Below are positions 35,906-43,523 of a stretch of DNA of 43,912 nt, one piece after another. The stretch covers positions 1 to 43,912 of the forward strand of contig NZ_JAUXXP010000082.1 in NCBI RefSeq assembly GCF_030684895.1, read 5' to 3'. Below the pieces are notes generated by a model, which was not told where the DNA came from, made no database searches, and saw only the letters and a program-made list of their open reading frames with translations. The stretch's first letter is position 1. Every line of letters begins with the position of its first letter. The position numbers and the translations under genes were made by a program. Source of the DNA: Pseudomonas sp. GTDB lineage: Bacteria > Pseudomonadota > Gammaproteobacteria > Pseudomonadales > Pseudomonadaceae.

Positions 35906-38821
35906 TTAAAGCGCCTGCCCCAACAGGCTAAGTGCCACGCGGCGCACCTGAGCCAAGTCAATCGGTTTGGCCAGGCAAGCCTGGGCGCCGCGCCGACGTG
36001 CTTCGGCAAACACCGCCTCATCCGCCGCCGCACTGATCACCAACACCGGCACCGCCTGCAAACGTGGGTTAAGGCGCATGGCATCCAGCACCTGCATACC
36101 GTCGCCATCGGGTAGATCCAGATCGAGCAACAACAATGTCGGCGTGCATTGCTCCAGCTCAGCCAGTGCCCGCTGCACCGAGCCGGCGCCACGCACCTCG
36201 GCAAATTCACGCAGGGCTTCCTGAACCACCTTGAGACAGGCAGGGTGATCTTCCACGCACAGCACCTCGGCCATCTGCTTGGGTTGCGCTGACACGGACT
36301 GCACATCAGCAACCGCCTGCGCTGCCGGTGCCGCAGCGCCAGGCAGGTCGATCCAGAAACGGCTGCCCGTACCGGCACTGCTGCTAAAGCCCATCTCGCC
36401 AGCCATCAAGGTGGCCAGCTCACGGCACAGCACCAGGCCGATCCCGGTGCCAGGAATGCTGGAATTCTCCCGGCCCAGGCGCTGGAACGGCTGGAACAGG
36501 TTGGCCTGCTGCTCGGCCGTCAGCCCCGCGCCGTTGTCCTCAACCCACAAGCGCACGCAGTTGGAACGCACCTCATAGCCCATGCGAATCAGGCCCTGCG
36601 GGCTGTTGTACTTAATCGCGTTGGACAGCAGGTTAAGCACCACCTGACGCACCCGGCGCATATCCGCCTGCACATACAGGCCGGCGTCGGCGTCAGCCAG
36701 CACCTGCAGCTGCAACTGGCGTTGCTGCACTTCCGGTTGTACCAGCTCGGCGCAGCCATGCAGCAGCGCGCCGACTTCCACCGGCTGCAACTTGAGCTGC
36801 TGGCGGCGGCTCTCGATGCTCGACAGGTCGAGAATGTCGTCCACCAGTGAGGTCAGATGACGGCTTGCGTTGACGATCTCGCGGGCGTAATCGGCCTCCA
36901 GCTTGGCCTCGGGCTTGTCCTGCACCTCCATCTCAATCAACTGACCAAAGCCGTAGATCGCATTAAGCGGCGTGCGCAGTTCGTGGCTCATGCTCGACAA
37001 ACAGCGACTCTTGGCCTGGCTGGCGGCCTGGGCATCCAGGCTGGCGCGGCGCAGGTCTTCCTGCACCTGCTTGAGCCGGGTGATATCCACATGGGTGCCG
37101 GCCACGCGCAGGGCGCGGCCCTCGCTATCACGCTCCAGCACCTTGCCGCGACTGAGCAACCAGACGTAGTCGCCCAGAGCATCGGCGTAGCGGTACTCCG
37201 CCTCGAAACGGTCCTCGCCGCTGCTGGCAAACAGCTGACGCAGATGGCGAATGCGCTCCAGATCATTGGGGTGCACACGCTGGTTGAACTCGCTGAAACT
37301 CATGTTCGGATGAGTCAGGCCGAAGCGTCTGAGGAAACGCTCGCTGAGGGTGATGCTCATCGTCTCAGCCTCGACCTCCCAGAGGCTTTCCGTGGTGCTT
37401 TCCAGCACCAACTGAAGAATCCGCTGCGCCTCCACCCGCTGCACTTCACTGGCCTGCAACTGCTCGCCGGTGTGCTGCACCGCCTCCGCCATGCTCACCA
37501 GTTCACGTATCTGGCTGCTCGGCGCAGTGGGCTGATAGTTGCCCTGGCCCAGCTCGCGCATCATCCCGACAATCCCATCAATCGGCCGCACCAGCTGCTC
37601 GCTCAGGCGCCGCGAACGCAGCCACATCAGGGCAAAGAACAGCAGATAGAACAGCGCCAGGCCGACGATCAGCAGGTAGCCGATATGCAGATAGCGCTCG
37701 GCCAGGCGATTGGTCTCGCTGAAGATATGCTCTTCATCCACCACCAGCAGCAGTTGCCAGCCGGTCTGCGGGATCTCGCTCCAGGCGATCAGTTGCTTAC
37801 GCCCGCCAAGATCAACCTCCTGCACATTGCCCTGCCCCGCTGCCATGGCCTGCAACAGCGGCTGCATCTCGGCGCGCTTGGCCAAGTTGAAATCCTCGGG
37901 CTTGAGCACCTCGCGGCGCACCGCCTCGGCATAGGAGTATTCAGTCAGCTCGCGCAGGCCGAAATCCTCTTCACCGGCACTCGGCAGGGCCATGATGTTG
38001 TGGTCGCGGCTGACCAGCATCGCATAGCCCTGCCAGGGCACATCCAGCTCGCCAATCTCACCGAGCATCTGCCCGACCGTGATATCCAGTCCCACCACAC
38101 CTTCGAGAAAATCACCGCGATACACCGGCGCCACCGCCGACATCATCCAGCCCATGCCTGCCGGGTCGAGGTAGACATCGGTCCAGGCCACCTTGCGCTC
38201 GGGGTTGTGCTTGGCGTCCGCCAGGTAATAGAAGTTGTAATCGGGTATCACCATGTCATGGGGATACTGCTCGGGCGTCATAAAGAAGGGGTAGATGCGG
38301 TTGTAACTGTCCCAGGTATTGAAATAGGCCGCTGCTACGCGTGGGTTGGCGGCCTGAATTGAGCGCATCAACGGGTCGAGCTGCGACAGGCGCAGAGCCT
38401 TGGCGTGGTCCTGCTGGGCCAGCGGCGTGCTGTTGGCATAAAAGGACGCCGCCCGACCATCATCACTGCGGCTGTAGAACACGCCGTTTGCAGTCAGCGC
38501 ATGGCGCTGGCGCTCCAGCGCATCGGGCTCAAACCTGCGGTTATCCAGAGCATTGAGCGCCGCATCACGGAAGATCTGTACCTGCGCCTCCACCGAACGC
38601 AGGCGGCCATCAATCACCTGGCCTTCACGCGCCACCGCCGCAGACAGATCATCCAGCGCGCTCTGCTGCAAATGCTCGATCTGCGCATCGCGAATCGCCG
38701 CGTTGCTCAGCAGGTACACCGTGATCAACACCGACTCGACCAGAATCAGCGGAATCAGGGCACTCTGCACAAAAGCGCGCCAGATCCACTGACGCAAAGG
38801 GTAACGCGACGCGCGCGGCAT
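35906..38821 (-). CDS. hybrid sensor histidine kinase with dCACHE and PAS domains
   Basis: A 971-residue membrane kinase. TM1 is about residues 15-40, a periplasmic double-CACHE sensor about 45-375 (WTDVYLDPAGMGWMMSAVAPVYRGDFLEGVVGLDI is typical), TM2 about 380-405, a HAMP-like linker, PAS about 470-585 (ending HVDITRLKQVQED), HisKA with H613 in SSMSHELRTPLNAIYGF, HATPase (NLLSNAIKYNSPQG, VEDNGAGLT, GTGIGLVLCRE) and a C-terminal receiver with D900 in LLLLDLDLPDGDG. The CACHE domain suggests a small-molecule ligand. There is no cognate regulator next to it, so it probably signals through the receiver to a distant partner or phosphotransfer protein. It is transcribed alone. Confidence 0.93.
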   Translation of the reverse strand: MPRASRYPLRQWIWRAFVQSALIPLILVESVLITVYLLSNAAIRDAQIEHLQQSALDDLSAAVAREGQVIDGRLRSVEAQVQIFRDAALNALDNRRFEPDALERQRHALTANGVFYSRSDDGRAASFYANSTPLAQQDHAKALRLSQLDPLMRSIQAANPRVAAAYFNTWDSYNRIYPFFMTPEQYPHDMVIPDYNFYYLADAKHNPERKVAWTDVYLDPAGMGWMMSAVAPVYRGDFLEGVVGLDITVGQMLGEIGELDVPWQGYAMLVSRDHNIMALPSAGEEDFGLRELTEYSYAEAVRREVLKPEDFNLAKRAEMQPLLQAMAAGQGNVQEVDLGGRKQLIAWSEIPQTGWQLLLVVDEEHIFSETNRLAERYLHIGYLLIVGLALFYLLFFALMWLRSRRLSEQLVRPIDGIVGMMRELGQGNYQPTAPSSQIRELVSMAEAVQHTGEQLQASEVQRVEAQRILQLVLESTTESLWEVEAETMSITLSERFLRRFGLTHPNMSFSEFNQRVHPNDLERIRHLRQLFASSGEDRFEAEYRYADALGDYVWLLSRGKVLERDSEGRALRVAGTHVDITRLKQVQEDLRRASLDAQAASQAKSRCLSSMSHELRTPLNAIYGFGQLIEMEVQDKPEAKLEADYAREIVNASRHLTSLVDDILDLSSIESRRQQLKLQPVEVGALLHGCAELVQPEVQQRQLQLQVLADADAGLYVQADMRRVRQVVLNLLSNAIKYNSPQGLIRMGYEVRSNCVRLWVEDNGAGLTAEQQANLFQPFQRLGRENSSIPGTGIGLVLCRELATLMAGEMGFSSSAGTGSRFWIDLPGAAAPAAQAVADVQSVSAQPKQMAEVLCVEDHPACLKVVQEALREFAEVRGAGSVQRALAELEQCTPTLLLLDLDLPDGDGMQVLDAMRLNPRLQAVPVLVISAAADEAVFAEARRRGAQACLAKPIDLAQVRRVALSLLGQAL

Positions 38822-38910
38822 ACGAGGGTCTCATCCAAAAGACATAGCGAATGTGCAGGATGCAATCATAGCCGGCAAGCCCCATTAGCGTCCGCCAGGC
38901 AATTGCCGGG

Positions 38911-38939
38911 TCGACGCTGTGGAACCTTTGGCGTAAACT
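38911..38939 (+). promoter_or_regulatory. possible ssrA promoter
   Basis: TCGACG (38911-38916) and TAAACT (38934-38939) are 17 bp apart and 29 bp upstream of the mature tmRNA start. Both hexamers match the sigma70 consensus only partly. Confidence 0.35.
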
Positions 38940-38968
38940 CGCATCCCAGTACCAGCAACAAAAGCTTT

Positions 38969-39360
38969 GGGGCCGATTAGGATTCGACGCCGGTAGCGAA
39001 GCTCTAGGTGCATGCCGACTTGGTAACAGAAGTCGTAAATCCACTGTTGCAACTTTCTATAGTTGCCAATGACGAAAACTACGAGGGCTACGCTCTCGCT
39101 GCGTAAGCGGCGCGACTAGTCCTTCTGGTAGCTTCGGCTCCAGCGATCACTAGGGGATGCCTGTAAACCTGAAGTGATTGTCATGCAGAACAGGATCGCC
39201 GCGTAGTACGTTGTGGACAAAGCGGCTAAAACTTACACAACTCGTCCAAAGCACCCTGCCCGTCGGGCGGCTGCGGATTAACTCAATAGACACGGCTAAG
39301 CATGTAGTACCGAAAGTGGAGAACTGGCGGACGGGGGTTCAAATCCCCCCGGCTCCACCA
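38969..39360 (+). ncRNA. ssrA: tmRNA (ssrA)
   Basis: A 392-nt transfer-messenger RNA. The 5' end GGGGCCGATTAGGATTCGACG and the 3' end with TTCAAATC and GGCTCCACCA form the alanyl tRNA-like domain. Inside, the resume codon GCC at 39065 opens a tag reading frame ANDENYEGYALAA ending with TAA at 39104-39106. The tag, like the ANDxNYALAA type of Pseudomonas, ends in ALAA for ClpXP. It rescues stalled ribosomes with SmpB. Its 3' end is a common integration site for islands and prophages, and phage genes follow within 1 kb. Confidence 0.97.
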
Positions 39361-39371
39361 ATCAGAAACAC

Positions 39372-39412
39372 CTTAAACCCCTGATTTTCCTAGAGAAAGT
39401 CGGGGGTTTTTG
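39372..39412 (+). terminator. terminator downstream of ssrA
   Basis: TTAAACCCCTGATTTTC pairs, with a couple of mismatches, with GAAAGTCGGGGGTTTTT around a short CTAGA loop and runs into a T-tract. It lies 12-50 nt past the tmRNA CCA. Confidence 0.7.
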
Positions 39413-39520
39413 CTTTCGACACTTGTCGACTGTCCCGAAAGTGTCACGCTTCAATCAAGAGCTGCTGATTGAACGATCATCAGTGAGTGAGCAGGACGCG
39501 ATGCCAGGAGGTGATTATTT

Positions 39521-39802
39521 ATGTTCAGTGTTCTGATTCTCGGCTTTTTCTTCCTGCTGCTAGGCATCGGTGTTGGCATTTCCGCCTTTCTAGATATATC
39601 AAGCGGCTCCGTCCATATCCCAGGACACCGCGGATCACCTTCGGCTTGGTACACCGCGGAGCACAATCCCGAAGAGTTTGCATCAGCTATCCAGCTCAGC
39701 ATTGGATTCGCCAGTGTTTCGGCCATCATTGGTCTGGTGCTGATCGCGGTCGCGGTCAGAATGGCATTCCCTAAGCGCAAGCAGTACCGCGGACTGATTT
39801 GA
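39521..39802 (+). CDS. small membrane protein of unknown function
   Basis: A 93-residue protein with a hydrophobic N-terminal helix (about 4-25), a polar central loop (SGSVHIPGHRGSPSAWYTAEHNPEEFAS) and a second helix (about 58-82) ending in basic residues. AGGAGGTGA lies seven bases before the ATG at 39521, an almost perfect ribosome binding site. It is followed 20 bp later by another small membrane-protein gene, so the two probably form an operon in the accessory region after ssrA. I recognise no family. Confidence 0.65.
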   Translation: MFSVLILGFFFLLLGIGVGISAFLDISSGSVHIPGHRGSPSAWYTAEHNPEEFASAIQLSIGFASVSAIIGLVLIAVAVRMAFPKRKQYRGLI

Positions 39803-39822
39803 CCATCGCAAGGAGGCACAAC

Positions 39823-40089
39823 ATGGAATACCTAAAGTTTAGCCGCGTACTTTCTTTGGGCTGCCTTATGGCGGCGCAAGGCCCGGCGCTCGCAAGCTTT
39901 GAACAAGGCAACCGAGCAGTGGCCTACAACGGCGGCATATTTCTCGCTCAGTTTGTTGGTGCGTTCGTTCTGCTGACAGTCATTGGTGCGATATGCATGA
40001 TTGTTCGAGACATCCGAAACTGGCTTTGCCGGCGTCGGGAACGAAAGGCTCAGTCAATTTCAGAGGCTTCTGCAAAAGGCCAGAAGTAG
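39823..40089 (+). CDS. small exported/membrane protein of unknown function
   Basis: An 88-residue protein (MEYLKFSRVLSLGCLMAAQGPALASFEQGN...) with a signal-like N-terminus, a central transmembrane helix (about 38-60, GIFLAQFVGAFVLLTVIGAICMIV) and a basic C-terminus (WLCRRRERKAQ). AGGAGG precedes the ATG at 39823. It follows the preceding small membrane-protein gene by 20 bp. It is convergent with the integrase remnant. Function unknown; small membrane pairs of this type also occur in prophage cargo. Confidence 0.6.
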   Translation: MEYLKFSRVLSLGCLMAAQGPALASFEQGNRAVAYNGGIFLAQFVGAFVLLTVIGAICMIVRDIRNWLCRRRERKAQSISEASAKGQK

Positions 40090-40211
40090 TCCTGAATGAA
40101 GGGCTGCTTTGGGCTGATACCTACCGTTGACGAGCGACAGCGTTGGGTCGTTCGCTGACAGTCAGGGCTACAAAGCATGAAGCCCAAGCTAGAAATGAAG
40201 GGCATGGCAAT

Positions 40212-40694
40212 CTAGTGAGAGCGAAGGATGTGCCCTGCCAACGGACTCAACCTCACCGCCTCGGCCAGATGCTCCGGGGCCAGGTGCGAGTAGCGCATGG
40301 TCATAGCCAGGCTGGAGTGACCCAGGATCTTCTGTAGGGTGAGGATGTTGCCACCCTTCTGGATGAAGTGACTGGCAAAGGTATGGCGTAGCGCATGGCT
40401 GGCCTGTCCTTTGGGCAGCTGAATCCCCGACCGAACCAAGGCACAACGAAAAGAGCTGATTGAGCCTGTGAACGGGCCATGACGCTTCCAATGATCCCTT
40501 ATGAATATCTCTAGGGACGGATCAATTGGCACCGTGCGGACGCGGCTTGATTTGGTCTTGCTGTAAGTCACCGAGCCATTACGCAACCGAGCCGGGATTA
40601 ACCCTTCTGCCTCAGACCAACGCGCACCAGTGGCAAGGCAAAGCAAGGTGATCGGCTCAACATGCGGGTTGTCCGAGTGCTTGCACGCCTTTAA
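40212..40694 (-). pseudogene. tyrosine integrase, 3' remnant (catalytic half only)
   Basis: The C-terminal catalytic domain of a phage tyrosine recombinase: ITLLCLATGARWSEAEGL with the first Arg, KTKSSRVRTVPID with Lys, HALRHTFASHFIQKGG with His-x-x-Arg, ILGHSSLAMTMRYSHLAPEHL with His and the nucleophile Tyr. The N-terminal arm- and core-binding domains are missing. The reading frame continues upstream to 40817, but that part overlaps, in another frame, the start of a different phage gene, so it is not integrase. A deletion joining two phage genes best explains this. Intact phage integrases are about 330-400 residues. It is oriented toward ssrA. Confidence 0.75.
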
Positions 40695-40833
40695 CCGGCA
40701 GCACGATGCCGATGACATAGCCAGAGCGGCAGAACGGCTCGGGATCGTTGTCCCACTCCAGCTCGACGTGGACAAGTTTGTCGATGTAGCCAACAGCGGT
40801 GACGGCATCCAGGGCATGAGTTGGGCTAGGCAT
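40657..40833 (-). pseudogene. 5' part of a phage gene cut by the deletion
   Basis: MPSPTHALDAVTAVGYIDKLVHVELEWDNDPEPFCRSGYVIGIVLPVKG reads as a plausible protein start, then runs out of sense (VQALGQPAC) and stops at 40657 where the integrase frame begins to make sense. GGGG lies upstream of the ATG at 40833, and the gene overlaps the previous one by 8 bp. I think it resembles small proteins of Pseudomonas filamentous (Pf-like) phages, but this is from memory. The last conserved residues mark the deletion point at about 40685-40695. Confidence 0.55.
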
Positions 40834-41041
40834 GGCTGTAATCCCCAGCTTTGAACTCGGTTTTGCCCTTGAGCAAGTCAGCACGCAGGCGAGCTAGGTT
40901 GACCATACGGAAGTCGGCCAGTCGCATGCTCGGGACGGTGCCGTTATCCACCCAATCGATAGCCTCTTCGATGGATATGCCGCTCATTTCGGCGAAGGTC
41001 TTCACGCTGCACAGATCCAGGCTGTCGTCGGCCTTGCTCAT
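40826..41041 (-). CDS. small HTH/MerR-like phage protein
   Basis: A 71-residue protein with CSVKTFAEMSGISIEEAIDWVDNGTVPSMRLADFRMVNLARLRADLLKG, the layout of a small winged helix of the excisionase/MerR type that recognises DNA (helix, turn, VxxWVxxGxVPxxR-like, then a wing). Its ATG overlaps the stop of the preceding excisionase-like gene (ATGA) and its stop lies inside the next gene, so the three are translationally coupled as in phage early operons. Function is by analogy. Confidence 0.65.
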   Translation of the reverse strand: MSKADDSLDLCSVKTFAEMSGISIEEAIDWVDNGTVPSMRLADFRMVNLARLRADLLKGKTEFKAGDYSHA

Positions 41042-41262
41042 AGGGTCGACTCCTTATCCAGTAGCTGTGTGGTTAAGAGAGCTACATTGACCATGACGTG
41101 TTTACCGACCTTGTGGGACGGCAGGTGACCGTTACGAATCCAACCCCAAACGGTGTTGTGGTCGTCGGCCATGCGAATCCAATCGGCGAACTCGCGCCAA
41201 GGGAGAACCGGCGGGGCCGGCAGAGTGCCTTTTGCAGTGAGGTTGCTTTCTTCCAAGTCCAT
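41038..41262 (-). CDS. excisionase-like small HTH protein
   Basis: A 74-residue protein: LPWREFADWIRMADDHNTVWGWIRNGHLPSHKVGKHVMVNVALL. The W-x-x-x-G-x-L-P-x-x-K-V-G-K pattern is the HTH of small excisionases (Xis). It lies divergent from a repressor gene with operator-like repeats between, which is the layout of the Pf-phage XisF/repressor switch. The ATG at 41262 is preferred to upstream codons. If functional it would promote excision and repress the repressor promoter; the integrase partner is broken. Confidence 0.65.
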   Translation of the reverse strand: MDLEESNLTAKGTLPAPPVLPWREFADWIRMADDHNTVWGWIRNGHLPSHKVGKHVMVNVALLTTQLLDKESTL

Positions 41263-41316
41263 GGGCTTTCCTGCACTATGTTGGTCTTTGTTGGGAACGC
41301 TTGAGCAGCAACTCAA

Positions 41317-41374
41317 GTCAATAATTACCTCAAGTCAATTATTGACGCAGCATCTCGCTGCGTCAATAGTTACC
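41317..41374. promoter_or_regulatory. operator-like repeats in the repressor/excisionase switch
   Basis: Three GTCAAT-type sites: GTCAATAATTACC (41317-41329), the perfect palindrome GTCAATTATTGAC (41334-41346) and GTCAATAGTTACC (41362-41374). CTCAAGTCAAT is directly repeated at 17-bp spacing. TATTGACGCAGC...GCTGCGTCAATA (41340-41368) is a 12-bp-arm inverted repeat. The sites lie between divergent excisionase-like and repressor-like genes. Confidence 0.65.
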
Positions 41375-41400
41375 TTTTAAGACCGGTTGCATTTTTCTAT

Positions 41401-41670
41401 ATGGAAAGCTCAGCAGATAGAGCAAGGTTATTGATCAAAAAAATCGGCCCCAAAAAACTCAGCCAGCTGAGTGACACCGATTACAGCCGATGGCTGAACG
41501 TGAGTAAGGGGGCTGTGCGAGTAAGCACGGAAGAAGTAGACGTTCTGGTCAGAGCATTTCCGCATTACGCCCTATGGATAGCGAGCGGTCAGGTAATCCC
41601 TGAAAGCGGGCAGACAAGCCCAGACTACGACGAAGCGAACCGAAACTTGAGCAGTCCGAACGCGGGATAG
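41401..41670 (+). CDS. phage repressor-like protein (Pf4r-like)
   Basis: An 89-residue protein starting MESSADRARLLIKKIGPKKLSQLSDTDYSRWLNVSKGAVRVSTEEVDVLVRAFPHYALWIASGQVIPESGQTSPDYDEANRNL. The first part is a short HTH; FPHYALWIASGQVIPESGQTSPDYDEA is a tail I associate with small Pseudomonas phage repressors of the Pf4r/C type. It is divergent from the excisionase-like gene and flanked by operator-like repeats, so it probably represses the early operon and may give superinfection immunity. No strong ribosome binding site is seen before 41401, so the transcript could be nearly leaderless. Confidence 0.65.
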   Translation: MESSADRARLLIKKIGPKKLSQLSDTDYSRWLNVSKGAVRVSTEEVDVLVRAFPHYALWIASGQVIPESGQTSPDYDEANRNLSSPNAG

Positions 41671-41745
41671 CGATCACAAAGGAAGTGACTAGGCGCTGGT
41701 ACGCCCGAAAGCACTGAATCAGGTGAGTTAGAAGGGACTCTAGGA

Positions 41746-42222
41746 ATGAATAAGCGCGATATCGATGACCAGCTGAAAGTGCTGAGCTTCGACATGGATG
41801 AAGAAATTGACGATCGCAACGAACGTCAAGGCTACAGAGCAGCCCATACAAGACGAGCGCGCTCACCTATGGACACAAGCCACGCAATAATCCTGGCTGC
41901 GATGATCATTGTCGGAGGCCTGTGGGGCGGCAAACTGGTTTACGACTACATACAAGAGCAACGCTTAAAAGCAGCCCTAAACGAAGCTGCTAGCTACATG
42001 GAGCAAAGCTTCCGAGAAGCCACCGTGGAGTCGAAGAAGGCGCAGGCCGTGATGCAGCAACGAATGGCTGCAGAAGCGCAGATAAGACAACAGCGTGAAG
42101 CACAGGCACAAGCAAGCAGGCAGGCAGGCAGGCAGGCAGGCAGGCCGAGCTTGCACGAGTACAGCAGGAGAAGCGCTCTTCTTCCGATGCCTGCAAGTTC
42201 TGGTGGAATCAGTACAGCGTGA
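41746..42222 (+). CDS. membrane/coiled-coil protein with CAGG tract, probably frameshifted at its C-terminus
   Basis: A 158-residue reading frame: a polar N-terminus (DDQLKVLSFDMDEEIDDRNERQGYR), one transmembrane helix (about 47-65, IILAAMIIVGGLWGGKLVY), then a coiled coil rich in A, E and Q. It then crosses seven CAGG repeats (42117-42144) and ends in unconvincing sequence (RPSLHEYSRRSALLPMP). The frame one base earlier, from GCC at 42144 to the TAA ending at 42275, reads AELARVQQEKRSSSDACKFWWNQYSVNPSERN..., which looks like a real C-terminus with paired Cys and WW. Eight repeats (or five) would join the two into a 177-residue protein. It may be phase variable. Confidence 0.65.
   Translation: MNKRDIDDQLKVLSFDMDEEIDDRNERQGYRAAHTRRARSPMDTSHAIILAAMIIVGGLWGGKLVYDYIQEQRLKAALNEAASYMEQSFREATVESKKAQAVMQQRMAAEAQIRQQREAQAQASRQAGRQAGRPSLHEYSRRSALLPMPASSGGISTA
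42117..42144 (+). repeat. tetranucleotide tract (CAGG)x7
   Basis: Seven exact tandem CAGG units, preceded by one CAAG, inside the gene at 41746. Adding one unit shifts the downstream frame by +1 and restores the alternative C-terminus. Tracts of this kind mutate by slipped-strand mispairing in phase-variable bacterial genes. Confidence 0.9.
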
Positions 42223-42335
42223 ATCCATCAGAGCGAAATGCAAAGAAGAAGAAAGAGGCATGCGGACAACGTTAAAGTAACGACGTGCTGTGTAAAAAAT
42301 AGGCGCGTAGAGCAAATCTCCTGTGGCAGTAATTT

Positions 42336-43523
42336 CTAATTTTTACTCCCAATTAACGGCAACAAATCATCAACAAATTGATTAGGTTTCCACCCCTTAA
42401 ACAACTTATCTAAATAGAACGTATCAAGAGCACCCAGTGAAACTCCTGCAGCTGTGCCCATGCCGCCAGTCAATAGTGTATCTGCAACCAACCCAAGACC
42501 AACAAACACACTGAATCTCGCAGTTTTCCCAGGTAGCTTATCAACTATAGTTTCTTTCGTTACTGCCGAATAATATGCTTTGATGAGGTCTTGATCTGGC
42601 TGCTGACTCGACAACCAACCCTTGAATTCACTAGCCTTGTGGATGATTTCTACGGCTTGCCTAGATGTGATTAATCTATTATTTACAGCCTGACGCAGCT
42701 TCTGCGAGTCATTCAAAATAAATTCATTAAAATTATTAATTCTCTCTTCCGTCTTTAAGCTTCTATCAAATATGTAGTCAAATTTATTCTCAGCCAAAAC
42801 AGAGCTTATATTGCTTGCTGCAATTTCAGATAAATTACTTGAGGCAAAATACAGCTCCTTTTCGAGCTCCAACACTTCAATCAAAATAGATGCTGGTGTT
42901 AATGAAGAGTGAGACGGGGGGACAAACTGATGATAAAGCTGATTGAGAGCTAGAAAATTAGCATTAGTGGATACAACAATACCCTTGTCTTGCATCTCAG
43001 TATTAAAACGCAGGCCTGATAGATCTATTGAACTATTTAGCTTTGATTTCAGAACCAATCCTGCAGCCGATTGAATATATTGTTGATCCAATATTGAATG
43101 CCGAGCCCCATCCAATATTGAATGATCATGGGCAGTGACTTTTATCTTGTCTTGGATTCTTGTAGCAAGCCTCCGACCTTTACCTGCCTTACCAGTAACC
43201 TCAACAATTTGCTTCCTAAGTACATCTTGATATTGATGTTGGGGCGAACTGATTTCTACAACATCATGATATTGCCTTGAGTTTTCGGAAGTTGTGGAAA
43301 CTGCAACAATCGATTCCGTATAAATTATATTTAAAACTCTAGAGTCAATAAGCTCTTCAAGGCCATCAACACCAAAGTACGTAATCAACTGCTTAAGTAT
43401 TCCCTCAGAAGCTATAACGCATGTTGATTTATAGAAAACCATACACTCAACAAGATGCCCTATATCTATAGGACTATTAGGATCTAGTTTATTTTGAGTT
43501 GCAAATGAAATTCGCTCGAACAA
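42336..43523 (-). CDS. AT-rich gene of unknown function in the prophage accessory region
   Basis: A 395-codon open frame (start uncertain) with markedly lower G+C than the rest of the window, indicating recent transfer. An N-terminal segment (HLVECMVFYKSTCVIASEGILKQLITYFGVDGLEELIDSRVLNIIYTE) alternates strands and helices and reads like a folded sensor or ligand-binding domain. The middle is helical and polar (LEKELYFASSNLSEIAASNISS, RINNFNEFILNDSQKLRQ). Near the C-terminus is a glycine-rich hydrophobic stretch (FVGLGLVADTLLTGGMGTAAGVSLGALDTFYLDKLFKGW), possibly membrane-active. I recognise no family. The TTG at 43523 has GAGGGG seven bases upstream; the frame is open to 43547 and beyond. Its place beside a Pf-like repressor is where such phages carry defence cargo. 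Confidence 0.6.
   Translation of the reverse strand: MFERISFATQNKLDPNSPIDIGHLVECMVFYKSTCVIASEGILKQLITYFGVDGLEELIDSRVLNIIYTESIVAVSTTSENSRQYHDVVEISSPQHQYQDVLRKQIVEVTGKAGKGRRLATRIQDKIKVTAHDHSILDGARHSILDQQYIQSAAGLVLKSKLNSSIDLSGLRFNTEMQDKGIVVSTNANFLALNQLYHQFVPPSHSSLTPASILIEVLELEKELYFASSNLSEIAASNISSVLAENKFDYIFDRSLKTEERINNFNEFILNDSQKLRQAVNNRLITSRQAVEIIHKASEFKGWLSSQQPDQDLIKAYYSAVTKETIVDKLPGKTARFSVFVGLGLVADTLLTGGMGTAAGVSLGALDTFYLDKLFKGWKPNQFVDDLLPLIGSKN

Noticed and set aside
36857..38362. A 501-codon open frame on the plus strand inside the hybrid kinase gene
   Set aside because: Its translation is rich in H, Q, L and A without domains, and it mirrors a full-length kinase on the other strand.
39178..39384. 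A 68-codon frame overlapping the tmRNA 3' half
   Set aside because: It lies in the structured RNA gene and has no ribosome binding site.
40695..40817. The first 41 codons of the integrase open frame
   Set aside because: Serine-rich and nonsensical (STNLSTSSWSG); the same bases in another frame encode a sensible phage protein, so this part is not integrase.
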